A stretch of DNA of 64,000 nucleotides from Takakia lepidozioides. Taxonomy: Eukaryota > Streptophyta > Takakiopsida > Takakiales > Takakiaceae. The stretch covers positions 10,726,001 through 10,790,000 of the forward strand of contig CM060731.1 of assembly GCA_030704615.1 (NCBI GenBank), given 5' to 3'. The notes beneath the pieces were generated by a model. The model searched no databases. It was given only the letters and a program-made list of their open reading frames with translations, and was not told the origin of the DNA. Positions 1-12,100 of the stretch are shown here, in pieces. Position 1 is the stretch's first letter. Each line of letters begins with the position of its first letter. A program made the translations under genes and the position numbers.

Positions 1-3000
1 TGTCTTGACATACTCCTCTGCCTCCTCCCTCAGTTTGGGCCAGAAATACTCTTTCTTCAAGAGTGCCGCAGTGCGCTTGGCTCCGCCGTGGCCGCAAGCG
101 GGCTATCATGGCATTCTCTCAAGAGGCTATCTCTGATCCCTCCCTTCGGCACGTAGAGACGCTTTTGCTTATACCGGAGCAGTCCATTTTGCAAGTGGAA
201 CTGCGATTTAACCCCCATCCTCAAGTCCTGCACACGGATTTTGCCAGCTCATCCTTCCGGCAAGCCTTCCGGATCTTCCTTTGGAGCGCCGTCTCGCCCT
301 TGTACCCAACAAAGAGCTGCTGCTTCCTACTTAAAGCATCGGCCACCATGTTGTCTCGTCCCGGTTTGTAATGGATATCCACATCGAACACCGACAAAGT
401 ATCTTGTCACCTAAGTTGTTTTGGGGACAACTTGGGCTGCGTGGCGAAATACTTCACCGTGACATTGTTCGTGAACACCTTCACTGGGTTGGAACCAACA
501 TAGTGGCGCTAAAGCTCAAGACAGTGCACCACCGCCTTCATCTCTTTCTCGTGCGTCGGCCACCGTCGCTCCACTTCATTCAGTTCTTACTTTCGTAAGC
601 CACTGGACGTCCATCTTGCATCAGAACACCCCCAATCGCGAAGTCCGACGCATCTGTATGTATCTTGAACGGACGATCGAACTCCGGGATTTTCAAGACT
701 GGAGCTTCGCGATCCACTGCTTCAATTCAGCAAAAGCTTGGCCACACAAGGTGTTCCATACCCAGACTTTGGATTTACACAGAAGGTCTGACAACGGCCC
801 CGCGATCTTTGGAAATTTCTCACATACTTCCGGTAATAGGAGGCGAGTCCTAGGAAGGATCGCACTCCCCGGGACCGAAGTCGGAGGCTCCTAGTCCAGA
901 TCGCCCTCACCTTTCTGTCATCCATTTTTATCCCATCTTGTAAAATCACATGCCCCAGGAACTCCACTTTTGTGACCCCAAATTCGCACTTTGAAACTTT
1001 GGCATACAACTTCCCTTCCCGCAATTTTTGGAACACCCTTTTGAGGTGCTCCAGGTGCTCCTCCTTTGTTTTCGAATACACCAAGAGTCATGTCGTCGAT
1101 GTACACGATCACAAGTCATCCAACCATTCCTGGAAAAGGTTCTTCATCAGCGTGCTAAGGTCGCGGTGCATGGTGAGCCCAAAAGGCATCACCAAGAACT
1201 CATATGAACCATACCTTTTCCTGCACGCGGTCTTCTCCTCATCTCCTTCCGCCACTCGAATTTGATGATAGCCGGAGCGCAGATCGATTCCGGCTGAAAT
1301 ACTTCGCTCCTGCCAACCGATCGAAAAGGTCGTCAATCCTTGGCAAAGGATACCGGTTTTTGATAGTCACCTTATTCAAAGCCCTGTAATCGACACACAT
1401 CCGCAGCGTCCCATCCTTCTTGTCTGCGAATAGCACCGGGGCTCCGTAAGGTAACTTACTCGGCTGGATGTACCCCTTTGACATTAGATCTTTGAGCTGA
1501 GTCTTCAGCTCGACCAACTCTCTGTGGCTCACACGGTAGGGCACCTTGGCAGGCGGTTCCGATCCCGGTATCACCTCAATCTTGTGGTCAACTCCTCTTT
1601 GCGGTGGCAAGCCGCTTGGCAAATCCTCCGCATCACATCATGGTATTTCTCCAAATCCCCTTGATCCAATCTGGGCTCGGCTCTCCATCGCCTTCTCCTT
1701 CACTTCTCTAATGTAGAGCAAAAACTGGGGCTCGTGTGCCTCCTCCACGGCCCACTCCCTTGCTGACAGAAGTTTATTCGCCCTCCCACGGGTTTGGGCG
1801 TTTCCAAACTCGTAAGACCTCGCCACCATTTCAACATGGCAGCGTGACTACCCTCTTGCGGCCATCTATGACCGCTCCGGATTTGCTCAAAAAGGTCATC
1901 CCCAAAATGAGATCCACTCCATCGATCTCGCAGATGGTGAAGTTCTCACGTCCCTCCCAACTCCCCAGTTGAAGAGGAACATCGAACGCCAACCTCGTCG
2001 CCAATTGCGGTTCTCCTTTGGCAGAATGCACCTGAATAGAGGCCCCTACGTCAGTTGTCAGGAGTCCCAACTTTTGTGCCGTTGCCGGTGTCATGAAGGA
2101 GTGCAACGCTCCTGTGTCCACCAACAATGACACGTTAGTTCCGGATATTATCCCATCCACGAACAATAAGTGAATCCCTTACGCAATGCGCCAGTTTCCT
2201 GATACAACTCACAAGAATATTTGCCTACCTTGCAAGTCTGGCGACCACCGCTTCCACCAAGCGACTGATGGTATCTTCCGACAGCTCTGTGGTCACCCGT
2301 GTCATGTTCAATTGCCGGGGCTTCGTGCACTTCTTGGCCATGTGCCCGGGCTCCCCACAATTGAAACACACTCCATCAATGGTTGCCTTCTGTCCGCCAT
2401 AGGCCGCTCCACCTACTTTTCCTTTCGAAGCACCGGGTGCCGCCTTGACTTGTGATGGCCCTCCCTTCGATTTCCACGTGCCATTGTCGCCGCGTGCCTA
2501 TCCCACTTCTTTTCCGGTCGGAAAGAGTCACCTTCCCGCCGGGTCTTCTTGTGGTTCAGCTCCGTACGGCCTTGTCTTTCACCCCTAGGGACATCTGAGA
2601 AACATTCAGCCCTCTCAATTGCCTCGTTCAAAGTCTTAGGTGGCTTCTCCTCCAACTTCCGCCTGGCCCATAGGGCCAGTCCCACCACAAAGTTGAAGAC
2701 CATTTCCGGTTCTGCCATGTCGCGACTTCGAGCAAAAGCACATTGAAAGCCTGGACATATCCCGAATGTCGTCTGTTTGCTTCAAATTCCTCATCTTGTC
2801 CCGGGCAAGCCAGGACGCGTTGAGGGGCACAAACTGTCTCTTCATCAATTCCTTGAACCCACTCCAGTTCAAGGTTTCCGGGCTTGGACCTCGGTCGTGA
2901 AGGCGTTTCTGCACCCATTGTTGAGCATAGCCCCTCAAATAGGCGGGAGCCACTTCCACCCGATCCTCGTCACTCAACTTGGCCGCCGGAAGTACTGCTC

Positions 3001-3420
3001 TAGCTCCAAGAGCCAGGTGTTGAGTGCCTTCCGATTTCGGACGCCCTCGAAGGTGTCGGGTTCCTTAGGCTTCACCTTAAACTTTGCCTTAGTGGAAGTG
3101 GCATTAGCCGCCTCAACACGTCTTCAGCGTCCCGCCAAACTGCGCAAACAACCCTTCCCAAAAGGCTGCCGGCATGGGAGGCATCTGTTGGTCGGTCGGA
3201 GCTCTCACGGATTCCTCGGGCTCCGACTCCTCGGATTCCTCCTGCTCTTGAGCGGCCTCGTTTTCGGAAACGTGCATCGCTCCCTCAAACGGTCGCCTCG
3301 GTGACACGTCGCCCCCATCGGGCTCACAAGGATCATCATCTTTTGGGCCGTTCCGCTTTCGCTTTGGCTTGCCCGACCCCATGATGAGGCCAATCCCAAG
3401 GACGATCGCGTACTGAACTC
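1..3420 (-). pseudogene. gag-pol of gypsy element 1, frameshifted
   Basis: The polyprotein would make the capsid and the enzymes that copy and insert the element. Gag starts near 3381 (MGSGKPKRKR) and runs to about 2413 with a CCHC knuckle near 2350. The protease is at 2166-1831 with the LLVDTGA active site. Reverse transcriptase is at about 1622-900 ([29 protein letters not shown] stands where sister copies have YIDDILVYS). RNase H follows to about 500 and the integrase zinc region reaches the window edge. The frame changes many times by small indels, so no full polyprotein can be read. Domain order PR-RT-RH-IN is that of Ty3/gypsy. Confidence 0.9.
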
Positions 3421-3423
3421 TAA

Positions 3424-3435
3424 GCTCTGATACCA
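3424..3435 (-). other. Primer binding site, initiator tRNA-Met 3' end
   Basis: On the minus strand the sequence TGGTATCAGAGC sits two bases inside the LTR. It is complementary to the 3' end of plant initiator tRNA-Met including CCA. It fixes the element orientation and the inner LTR boundary. Confidence 0.92.
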
Positions 3436-3437
3436 AG

Positions 3438-4156
3438 TGTCGCGCACCTCACTTCGGTAAGCTCCCTTTCAAGTCATAGTTACTCGCTTTGATGCGCGCG
3501 CCTGACTCCCAACCTGGCCGCCGGGCCAACTTGGAGCTTCGGCTGCTCACCGGGACATAACGGTCCCCCTTCGCTCTCCCACTAAACCCTCCACCTATTT
3601 GGGCCTAGTGGAATTCCCTTTGGTAGATGCAGTCCGGAACAGCTCCCCACTCTTTGGTCGCTTTCCGCTCGCTCGCTTACTCACTAGTTTTTGGTCACCA
3701 ACGGGCTTGCACCGTTCTCGGGGGTCACTACTCCCCTTATATATACTTCTGTAGCTGTCCGCGGGGGTTTCACAACCAGCCATGCCATTTTATGGCGAAC
3801 CACCACGAAAACCCTCGACTCCCGGTGAGAGTCGCGGTGAGTCTTGGCCCTTCACCACGGCCCCTATGGACCGTGATGAGTCCCAAGACTCCCCACGACT
3901 CCCACCACGAGGTCTCCGCCCCCATGGTGAGTCCTATGCAACCCCCACTAAGTCCCGCTAAGCTACCACCACCCCTTGTGGAGCCACCGCAACCCGGTGT
4001 GCGGGGCTCCACCTAGTTAGTGCCTCCGCCTCCTTGAGTGCCTTGGGCACTCAAGGGTGCTTCAGCCCCCCATATCTATCGCTGCCGCTGCCCCCACCAC
4101 AGGGGCAGCCCCTCATGTGTCCCGACCCCCTGCCCTCAAGGCAAAGGGCCGCGACA
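3438..4156 (-). repeat. 5' LTR of gypsy element 1
   Basis: A 719-bp LTR whose outer bases form the inverted ends TGTCGC/GCGACA. It matches the 724-bp LTRs at 54585 and 60801 in opposite orientation, with scattered small indels. It carries a TATATATA box on the minus strand near 3740 and a cluster of GACTC/GAGTC motifs near 3800-3920. Confidence 0.93.
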
Positions 4157-4433
4157 ATGTGTTTGTACGCTGATGCAGATGTGTAAGGCCAGCACATACC
4201 TTGGTCCTAAGGTTTACTGCTGTAGTGACACTGTAATAAAGGTGAGTGTGTGGGTCACTAGATTAGCATGAGCAGGCTCTGTCAGCCAGTGTATGTTTTC
4301 ATGGTCACTAATATTGTTCTAGTCTTTATGATACTATGCTTGTAAGGTGCTGACACAAGTCTTTGTGTCTAGTAGATGTGTATCTTTCTTGAGCTTGCAT
4401 GTGAAAAGTGTTGCCAACTACTTCTCACAAACA
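4157..4433 (+). repeat. Copia LTR remnant (left end, plus strand)
   Basis: Bases from about 4199 to 4433 match, inverted, the LTR-like sequence at about 6866-7100. Bases 4157-4198 have no match there, so this LTR is probably truncated or altered where it meets the gypsy LTR at 4156. It ends in ACAAACA just before a primer binding site, as expected for a 5' LTR of the plus-strand copia remnant. Confidence 0.75.
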
Positions 4434-4436
4434 ATA

Positions 4437-4450
4437 GGTTATGGGCCCAC
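4437..4450 (+). other. Copia primer binding site, internal (half-tRNA) initiator tRNA-Met
   Basis: GGTTATGGGCCCAC begins three bases after the LTR end. Seen: it is the exact complement of the anticodon stem-loop of plant initiator tRNA-Met (GTGGGCCCATAACC) rather than of its 3' end. Known: Drosophila copia and some relatives prime from a cleaved half of this tRNA. Inferred: this element did the same. Confidence 0.75.
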
Positions 4451-4547
4451 ATCTCGTATCCCTGTGCGTTTAACTATCTTTAGACGTCATCTTAAAGCTT
4501 AGTCTCAGTTCTATTATGTTGTTTCTAGTTGGGAAGAGAGAGATCCT

Positions 4548-6862
4548 ATGGATCAGGGGAAGGAGCTTAGTAACATTGAGCGTTTTAATGGTGAGGGTTT
4601 TGCCATGTGGAAATACCAAATGAGAGCCATTTTTCGTGGCAAAGAGTTGTGGGGTATAGTGGACGGGACAGTAGTTCGAGAGCCAGTTGGGGATAACGTA
4701 GTACCAGCCACTCCTGCTAAGATAGCTGCCTGGGACAAGAAAGATAGTCAGGCGCTTGGAATACTTTGTCAAGCCGTTGATAGAAGACTGCTAAAGAACT
4801 TGATGAGCTGTGATACTTCCTTTGCCTTTTGGAAGAAGCTCACGTTGATACATGAGAGGAGAGCTACTGAGAACATCCATCAGCTATAGGAGAGTTTTTT
4901 CAAATGCAAAATCGAGGAGGGGGAGGACATAGCTGATTTTCTTGGACGAATCGAAATGGTGATCAAGCAGCTCAGAGGCATGAACAACAACAGCTTCGAT
5001 GATTCAGCTGTGATTGCCAAGGTCTTGTACAACTTGCCACCCCATTTGAAACATTTCAGATCAGCTTGGGACAGCGTCCCTGAAGGTCCAACGAAGGATC
5101 TTGACCTTTTGACGCTTCGACTTCTGACCGAGGAGAGCAGATCGAAGCCGACGTCTGAAGAAGAGGTAGTGAAGGCTTTCGTGGCCAAGACAAAGGGGAA
5201 GACAACTGGATCAACGTCGAGCAGTGCAGCCAACCGCCCATATTTGACCCAGGAGCAGAGAGAAGCAAGAAAGGCAGAGATTGAAAAGTTGAAGGATACT
5301 ACTCTTTGCTACAACTGTGGTGAACCAGGACACTGGGCAAGAGAATGTCAGAAGAAGAAGAAAGGCAAGAAAGAACAGCCAAAGAGTGGTGGATCTTTCA
5401 AGGCATGGATGCCAATCTCAAGCTGCCAAAGAGGAGCATCAAGATGCATAGATCTCAGACACTGGATGCACCCAACACATGACTGAGCACGGTGAGTGGT
5501 TCAAGAATTATCGTGACACATCGAAAGTGGGCAACTCCGAGTTTCTAATAGCCGGAGTTGGAGACATTGACGTCCTCATCAAGATCATGGCACATGTCAG
5601 TGCTGAAAAATGTCCTACACGTTCCCTGCCTTGGGAGAAGTCTCTTCTCGATTAGAAGAGCGATCAAAGCAGGTTGCACCACCATGCATACCTTGACTGC
5701 ATGTTATCTTATTCATGATGGAGCGATTGTCATGCAAGGGACTGCAGTTGATGATATGTGGCATTTGCACATAAGCCCACAGCCACCGAAACACAAAGTG
5801 TACATCGCAAACACCAAGAATGAGGTTATTCGATCGTCTGTGGGGTCATTTGTCGGAGAAACAAAAGGTGAAGCAACCAAGAGTCTTGAGGTATGGCATC
5901 GAAGATTTTGTCACGTCAACTGTCAGACGATACAATGCATGGCAGCGGAAGATGTGGTAGATGGCTTGATACTGACAAGTAAGAAAGAGCCAAAGTTCTG
6001 TGAAGGATGTGTCTTCGGGAAGGCCAAGCAAAGTTCTTTCCCGAAGAAGGAGATACCAGTGAGAGCATCACAGATAGGAAGTATAGTGCACACCGACCTT
6101 TGTGGCCCTTTCAACACCAAGTCAGTGGGAGGGGCCAGCTATTTCATAATCTTCAAAGACAATCACTCATCCTACAGGGTCCTATATAGCATTTCAAAGA
6201 AGTCAGAGGCATTGACATGCTTCAAGAACTATGTCGCACTGATGAAGAGAGAGGTTGGACACAATGTTGGGACACTCAGATCAGACAGAGGCGGTGAATT
6301 CATTGGAAAAGAGTTCCAAGCCTATCTTGCAGATATTAGTGTGAAGCAAGAACTCACAACATCATATACACCGGAACAGAATGGGGCTGCAGAAAGAGAG
6401 AGCAGAACCATCGTTGAACTAGTTTGAAGCATGATATATGACAGCGGAGTGCACCCAAGATTTTGGGGAGAAGCAGCCCAGACAGCGGTGTATACACTCA
6501 ACCGCACTGAAACACACACTTTGAAGAAAACGACACCATTTGAAATATGGACCAAGCAAAAGCCATCCATAAGCCATATGAGAGTTTTTGGCTGTGATGC
6601 ATACGTTCACGTTCCGAGGGAACTTCGAAAGAAGTTAGATGCCAAAAGTGTGAAGGGAGTTTTTTCACCCATGGTAAAATTCGATTCTATCCGAACTATT
6701 CTATCGATTGCTGCTACAGAGGACATGGATATAGTGTAATTCGATGTGTGCACCGCTTTTCTCTACGGGGAATTATCTGAGATTATATTCATGGAGCAAC
6801 CTCACGGGTTCGAGGACCCAGCAAACAAGGGAAAGGTTTGCAGTCTTAAGAAGACATTATAT
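4548..6862 (+). pseudogene. Ty1/copia gag-pol, plus strand, internally deleted and truncated
   Basis: Gag starts with ATG at 4548 (UBN2/Copia-type, MWKYQMRAIF) and has the CCHC knuckle CYNCGEPGHWAREC near 5309-5350. A protease-like DTGCTQHM lies near 5458. The GAG-pre-integrase HxxxC region and integrase follow at about 5890-6650 with the catalytic D (HTDLCGPF), D (RSDRGGEF) and E (QNGAAERE). Two in-frame stops interrupt it: TAG at 4887 and TGA near 6425. After KSVKGVF the sequence jumps directly into an RT start (FSPMVKFDSIR), so the integrase C-terminus is deleted. The RT ends at about 6862 where a reversed LTR begins. Domain order PR-IN-RT is that of Ty1/copia. Confidence 0.9.
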
Positions 6863-6865
6863 ATT

Positions 6866-7210
6866 GTTTGTGAGAAGTAGTTGGCAACACTTTCCCACAT
6901 GCAAGCTCAAGAAAGATACACATCTACTAGACACAAAGACTTGTGTCAGCACCTTACAAGCATAGTATCATAAAGACTAGAACAATATTAGTGACCATGA
7001 AAAGATACACTGGCTGACAGAGCCTGCTCATGCTAATCTAGTGACCCACACACTCACCTTCATTACAGTGTCACTACAGCAGTAAACCTTAGGACCAAGG
7101 ACTAAAAGAGAGCAGAGCCCATTGCTCTCAATGCTTAAGTAACTAGCACTGTAGTTACTAGTAACTACAGTGTCAAGAAGGATGACTCCAGTGTAATCTT
7201 GATGAGTTCT
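6866..7210 (-). repeat. Copia LTR, minus strand
   Basis: Bases 6866-7100 are the inverted match of 4199-4433. The LTR ends on the minus strand with ACAAACA near 6868; its start is uncertain, near 7170 or a little higher. A perfect palindrome, TGTAGTTACTAGTAACTACA, lies at 7150-7169. It follows the RNase H end of the minus-strand copia remnant, so it is that element's 3' LTR. Confidence 0.7.
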
Positions 7211-7269
7211 CTACAACCAAAACTCCCACTCACTGAATCAATCCTTCTGTGAAATAAAAACCGAAGAAA

Positions 7270-9105
7270 TCACACACTTGTGAGACCAATCAGGCCTCTC
7301 ATTCGCTGAAACTTCTCGGTCGTGAGCACTTTCGTCAGGATATCAGCTCGCTGGTTTTCTGTGTTCACATAAATCATGTTGATAGTTCCAATCAGCTGGT
7401 GCTCTCGAATCAGATGGTACGAGATGTCAATGTGCTTTGTTCGGCGGTGGTACTCAGGATTGTGTACCAAACGAATGGCAGACTGGTTGTCACAATGCAA
7501 TGGGGTAGGTCCACCCTGCACACAACCAATGGATCGGAGCAAACTGCGCATCCATATCACTTCTTTGGTGGCTGTGCTTGCAGCAATATACTCCGCTTAT
7601 GTTGTATTGGTCGCCGTGCAGGCTTGGTTCTCTATCGAGGAACAGTATGATGCCAGTCCTGGACTTACGGTCATCTAAGTCCCCGGCATAGTCTGCATCA
7701 CTATAGCATATCAGATGGTTGTCTTGAGCACTCTCGCCATATGTGATTTGGGACTCCTTTGAAGTATCTCATGATTCTGGAGACGGCTTGGCAATGTGCT
7801 TTCTTCGGGTCAGAGCTATACTTGGCAGAACTGCCTATAGCATATGAGCTGTCTGGTCTACTGCCGATGGAGGCGAACTGTAGGCTTCCAATGATCTCCT
7901 TGAATAGAAACTTGACCTGTACTTCTTCGTCTCTGCGGCTGATCTCGTCGAGGCGGCTGTTTGGGTCTGCAGGTATAGTAATGGCATGACTTTCGTCATA
8001 TCCATACTTGTGCAGCTTCTTCATGATATATCTGGTCTGATCAACCTTCAGAATCTTCTTGGGGCGGTCTCTTGTGATGTGTAATCCCACATAGACTTCG
8101 GCATCTCCTCTGGTGATTTTGAAAGCTCCAGTCATATATTCGAGGATGTCATCGGCAGCTTTGGAACCTTCTGTGCATATGAGACCATCATCTACAAAAT
8201 TCGTGAGGATGATGATCGTGTCAATGTCACGGTAATAGACACATGGGTCAGCAGGGCTGGCTACAAAACCGTAGGTTTTCAAGAACTCATCGAACCGCTT
8301 GTTCCACATACGGCTTGACTGCTTTAGCCCGTAAAGAGCTTTTATGAGTTTGCATACGGCCTTAGGATTTTCTGCATTCTCAAAACCTAATGGTTGCTCC
8401 ATGTAGATTTCTTCCTCGATGTTTCCATATAGGAACGCTGTTCGAATGTCAAACTGTGTGATATTCAGATCCTTCACGGCTGCAATGGATAGAACAACTC
8501 TAATTGAATCAAACTTTGCTACTGGCGAGAATGTCTCGGTATAATCCACTCCAGCTTTCTGGGAGTAGCCTCGTGCACAAAGCCTGGCCTTGAATCTGTC
8601 GACCTCCCATTCTGCATTGTATTTTATTTATAAACCCACTTGCAGGTGATCTTCTTTCTTCCAGGGGGCAGATCTGTGAGTACCCAAGTCTCGTTCTCCA
8701 TAAGGGAACAATACTCATCATGCATCGCCTCCAGCCATTTTTCTCTATCTTTCGAGTTCATAGCTTCATAGAAACTCTCGGGCTCTTCTTGTGTCTGTTC
8801 TCGTATTCAACAATACATGCTCTGGTCTTTCCAGGGTAGAACCAGTCACCATAGAAGTCTGGTTTCCTTCTGATTCGAGGCCCTAGCTCCTCAGTAGTTG
8901 TCATATCATTCCCAGATGTCTGCCTTGTGGCTGGATTAAGAGCGCTCCCTACAGCTTCCATTTGCTCAATGTGTGTGTCATCTGGGATCTCCCACTGGTT
9001 GACAACCTGCTCGGGTTCTTGTGAGCTTGGCCTATTTCCTTCAGATTGACTCTTACCCAAAGAAATGATCTCCTGGTTTTCTTCTGGTTCCGAAGCTGGC
9101 AATTG
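7270..9105 (-). pseudogene. Ty1/copia RT-RNase H, minus strand, 5' half missing
   Basis: Right to left there is an acidic linker between integrase and RT (about 9105-8758), RT (8549-7701) and a copia RNase H (7560-7270). RT motifs include TFSPVAKFDSIRVVLSIAA, FDIRTAFLYG and NFVDDGLI at the YVDD position. RNase H has LHCDNQSA and HRRTKHIDISYHLIRE. Small frame changes separate the blocks near 8720-8550 and 7700-7560. Gag, protease and integrase are absent: at about 9105 the sequence passes into the satellite array. The RT differs from the plus-strand copia remnant, so the two are different copia lineages. Confidence 0.88.
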
Positions 9106-12100
9106 AATTTCCAAACACAAAAACCTTGTGTGTGCAATAATGGGAGCACCTGGTTTGGGCTGTGCATTTTGTCAAACAACTATATTCGCCACTTCCACGT
9201 GAATTTGCAAGGGGCCGCCAATGTGATTTCCATGAGGTAAGTTGGTATGGGTACCACCTAGATAATAAACACTCTCAGATTTAAATAACTAAAAAATACT
9301 TTTGTACGCAATAATGGGAGCACCTGGTGTGGGGATGTGCATTTTCTCAAACAACTATGTTCACCACTTCCATGTGAATTGTAAGCGTGGCCGCCATTTG
9401 CGCTTGCAATGTCGGATTTCTATGAGGTAAGTTGGTATGGGTACTACCTGGATAATAAACACTCTCAGGTTGAAATAACTAAAAAATACTTTTGTATGCA
9501 ATAATGGGAGCACCTGGTGTGGGGATGTGCATTTTCTCAAACAACTATGTTCACCACTTCCATGTGAATTGTAAGCGTGGCCGCCATTTGCGTTTGCGAT
9601 GTCGGATTTCTATGAGGTAAGTTCGTATGGGTAGCCACCTGAATAATCAACACTCTCAAATTCAAATAAGTAAAACAACATTTTGTGTGAAATAATGGGA
9701 GCACCTGGTATGGGGCTATGCATTTTGTCAAACAACTATGTTTGTCACTTCCATGTGAATTGCAAGCTGGATGGCCGCCATTTGCGCTTGCGATGTCGGA
9801 TTTCTATGAGGTAAGTTGGTATGGGTAGCCACCTAGATAATCAACACTCTCAAGTTGAAAGAAATACAAAAAACATTTGTGTCCAATAATGGGAGCACCA
9901 AGTGTGGGGCTGTGCATTTTATCCAACAACTCGCCAATTCCATGTGAACTGCTAAGGTGGCCGCCATTTGCGCTTGCAATGTCGGATTTCTATTAGGTAA
10001 GTTGGTATGGGTAGCCACCTTGATAATCAACACTCTTATATTGAAATAAACACAAAAACCATTTGTGTGCAATAATGGGAGCACCTGGTGTGGAGTTGTG
10101 CATTTTGTCAAACAACTATGTTCGTCACTTCCATGTGAATTGCAAAGGTGGCCGCCATTTGTGGGAGCACCTGGTATAGGGCTGTGCATTTTGTCAAAGA
10201 ACTATGTTTGCCACTTCCATGTGAATTGCAAGGGTGGCTGTTGTTTGCGTTTGCGATGTCGGATTTCTATGAGCTAAGTCGGTATGGGTAGCCACCTGGA
10301 TAATCAACACTCTCAAATTCAAAGAAGTAAAACAACATTTTGTGTGCAATAATGGGAGCACCTGGTATGGGGCTTTGCATTTTGTCAAACAATTATGTTT
10401 GCCACTTCCATGTGAATTGCAAGGGTGTATGTCGTTTGTGCTTGCGATGTCGGATTTCTATGAGGTAAGTCGGTATGGGTAGCCACCTGGATAATCAACA
10501 CTCTCAAATTCAAAGAAGTAAAACAATATTTTGTGTGCAATAATGGGAGCATCTGATATGGGGTTGTGCATTTTGTCAAACAATTATGTTCGTCACTTCC
10601 ATGTGAACTGCAAAGGTGACCGCCATTTGCGCTTGCGATGTCGGATTTCTATGAGGTTAGTCAGTATGGGTAGCCACCTGGATAATCAACACTCTTAAGT
10701 TGAAAGAAGTATAAAAAACGTTTGTGTGCAATAACGGGAGCACATGGTGTGGGGCTGTATATTTTGTCAAACAACTATGTTCGCCACCTCCATGTGAACT
10801 GCAAGGATGGCCGCCATTTGCGCTTGCGATGTTGGATTCTATGAGGTAAGTTTGTATGGGTAGCCACCTAGATAATGAACACTAGTAACTTGAAAGAAGT
10901 ACACAAAACGTTTGTGTGCAATAATGAGAGCACCTGGTATGGGGCTGTGCATTTTGTCAAACAACTACGTTCGCCACTTTCATGTTAATTGCAAGGGTGG
11001 CCGTCGTTTGAGCTCACTATGTCGGAATTGAATGAGAGCAGTTGGTATGGGTAGCTAGCTAGATAATGAACACTCTCTACTTGAAAGAATTGAAAAAAAC
11101 ATTTATGGGGTGAAATGGTAGCACCTGGTGGGCCGACCATTTGGATCAACCTCTATGCTAACCACTTGTGTGTTCATTGGCAAATTAAGTGCCTATCTTG
11201 GTCACAATGTCGGAATTGAATGAGGGCAGTTGGTATGGGTAGCTAGCTCTCTTTACTTGAAAGAAATGAAAAATACTTTTATCTGCTGAAATGGGAGCAC
11301 CTGGTATGGGGCTGGCCATTTTGAACAACCTCTATGCTAGCAACTTGTGTGTTCATTAGAAAAATAGGTGCTTATGTTGGTCATGAAGTTGGAATTGAAT
11401 GAGGGTAGTTGGTATGGGTAGCTAGCTCTCTTTACTTGAAAGAAATGAAAAATACTTTTATCTGCTGAAATGGGAGCACCTGGTATGGGGCTGGCCATTT
11501 TGAACAACCTCTATGCTAACAACTTGTGTGTTCATTGGAAAAATAAGTGCTTATGCTGGTCATGAAGTTGGAATTGAATGAGGGTAGTTGGTATGGGTAG
11601 CTAGCTCTCTTTACTTGAAAGAAATGAAAAATACTTTTATCTGCTGAAATGGGAGCACCTGGTATGGGGCTGGCCATTTTGAACAACCTCTATGCTAACA
11701 ACTTGTGTGTTCATTGGAAAAATAAGTGCTTATGCTGGTCATGAAGTTGGAATTGAATGAGGGTAGTTGGTATGGGTAGCTTGCTCTCTTTACTTGAAAG
11801 AAATGAAAAATACTTTTATGTGCTGAAATGGGAGCACCTGGTATGGGGCTGGCCATTTTGAACAACCTCTATGCTAACAACTTGTGTGTTCATTGGAAAA
11901 ATAAGTGCTTATGCTGGTCATGAAGTTGGAATTGAATGAGGGTAGTTGGTATGGGTAGCTAGCTTGATAAAAAAAAACTCTTTATTTAAAAGAATTGAAA
12001 AATATTTTTATGTGCTGAAATGGAAGCACTTGGTATGGGGCTGGCCGTTTTGAACAACCTCTATGCTAATCACTTGTGTGTTCATTGGCAAATTAGGTGC

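Larger units (their letters stand above)
1..4156 (-). mobile_element. Ty3/gypsy chromovirus, element 1 (truncated by window edge)
   Basis: A minus-strand LTR retrotransposon. Reading right to left there is a 5' LTR, a primer binding site, gag, protease, reverse transcriptase, RNase H and the start of integrase, which runs off base 1. It is clearly the same family as the elements at 50585-64000 and 54585-61524, and the LTR ends (TGTCGC...GCGACA) and primer site are identical. The missing 3' part, including the integrase core, chromodomain and 3' LTR, lies outside the window. Its right LTR end at 4156 abuts the remains of a copia element. Confidence 0.93.
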
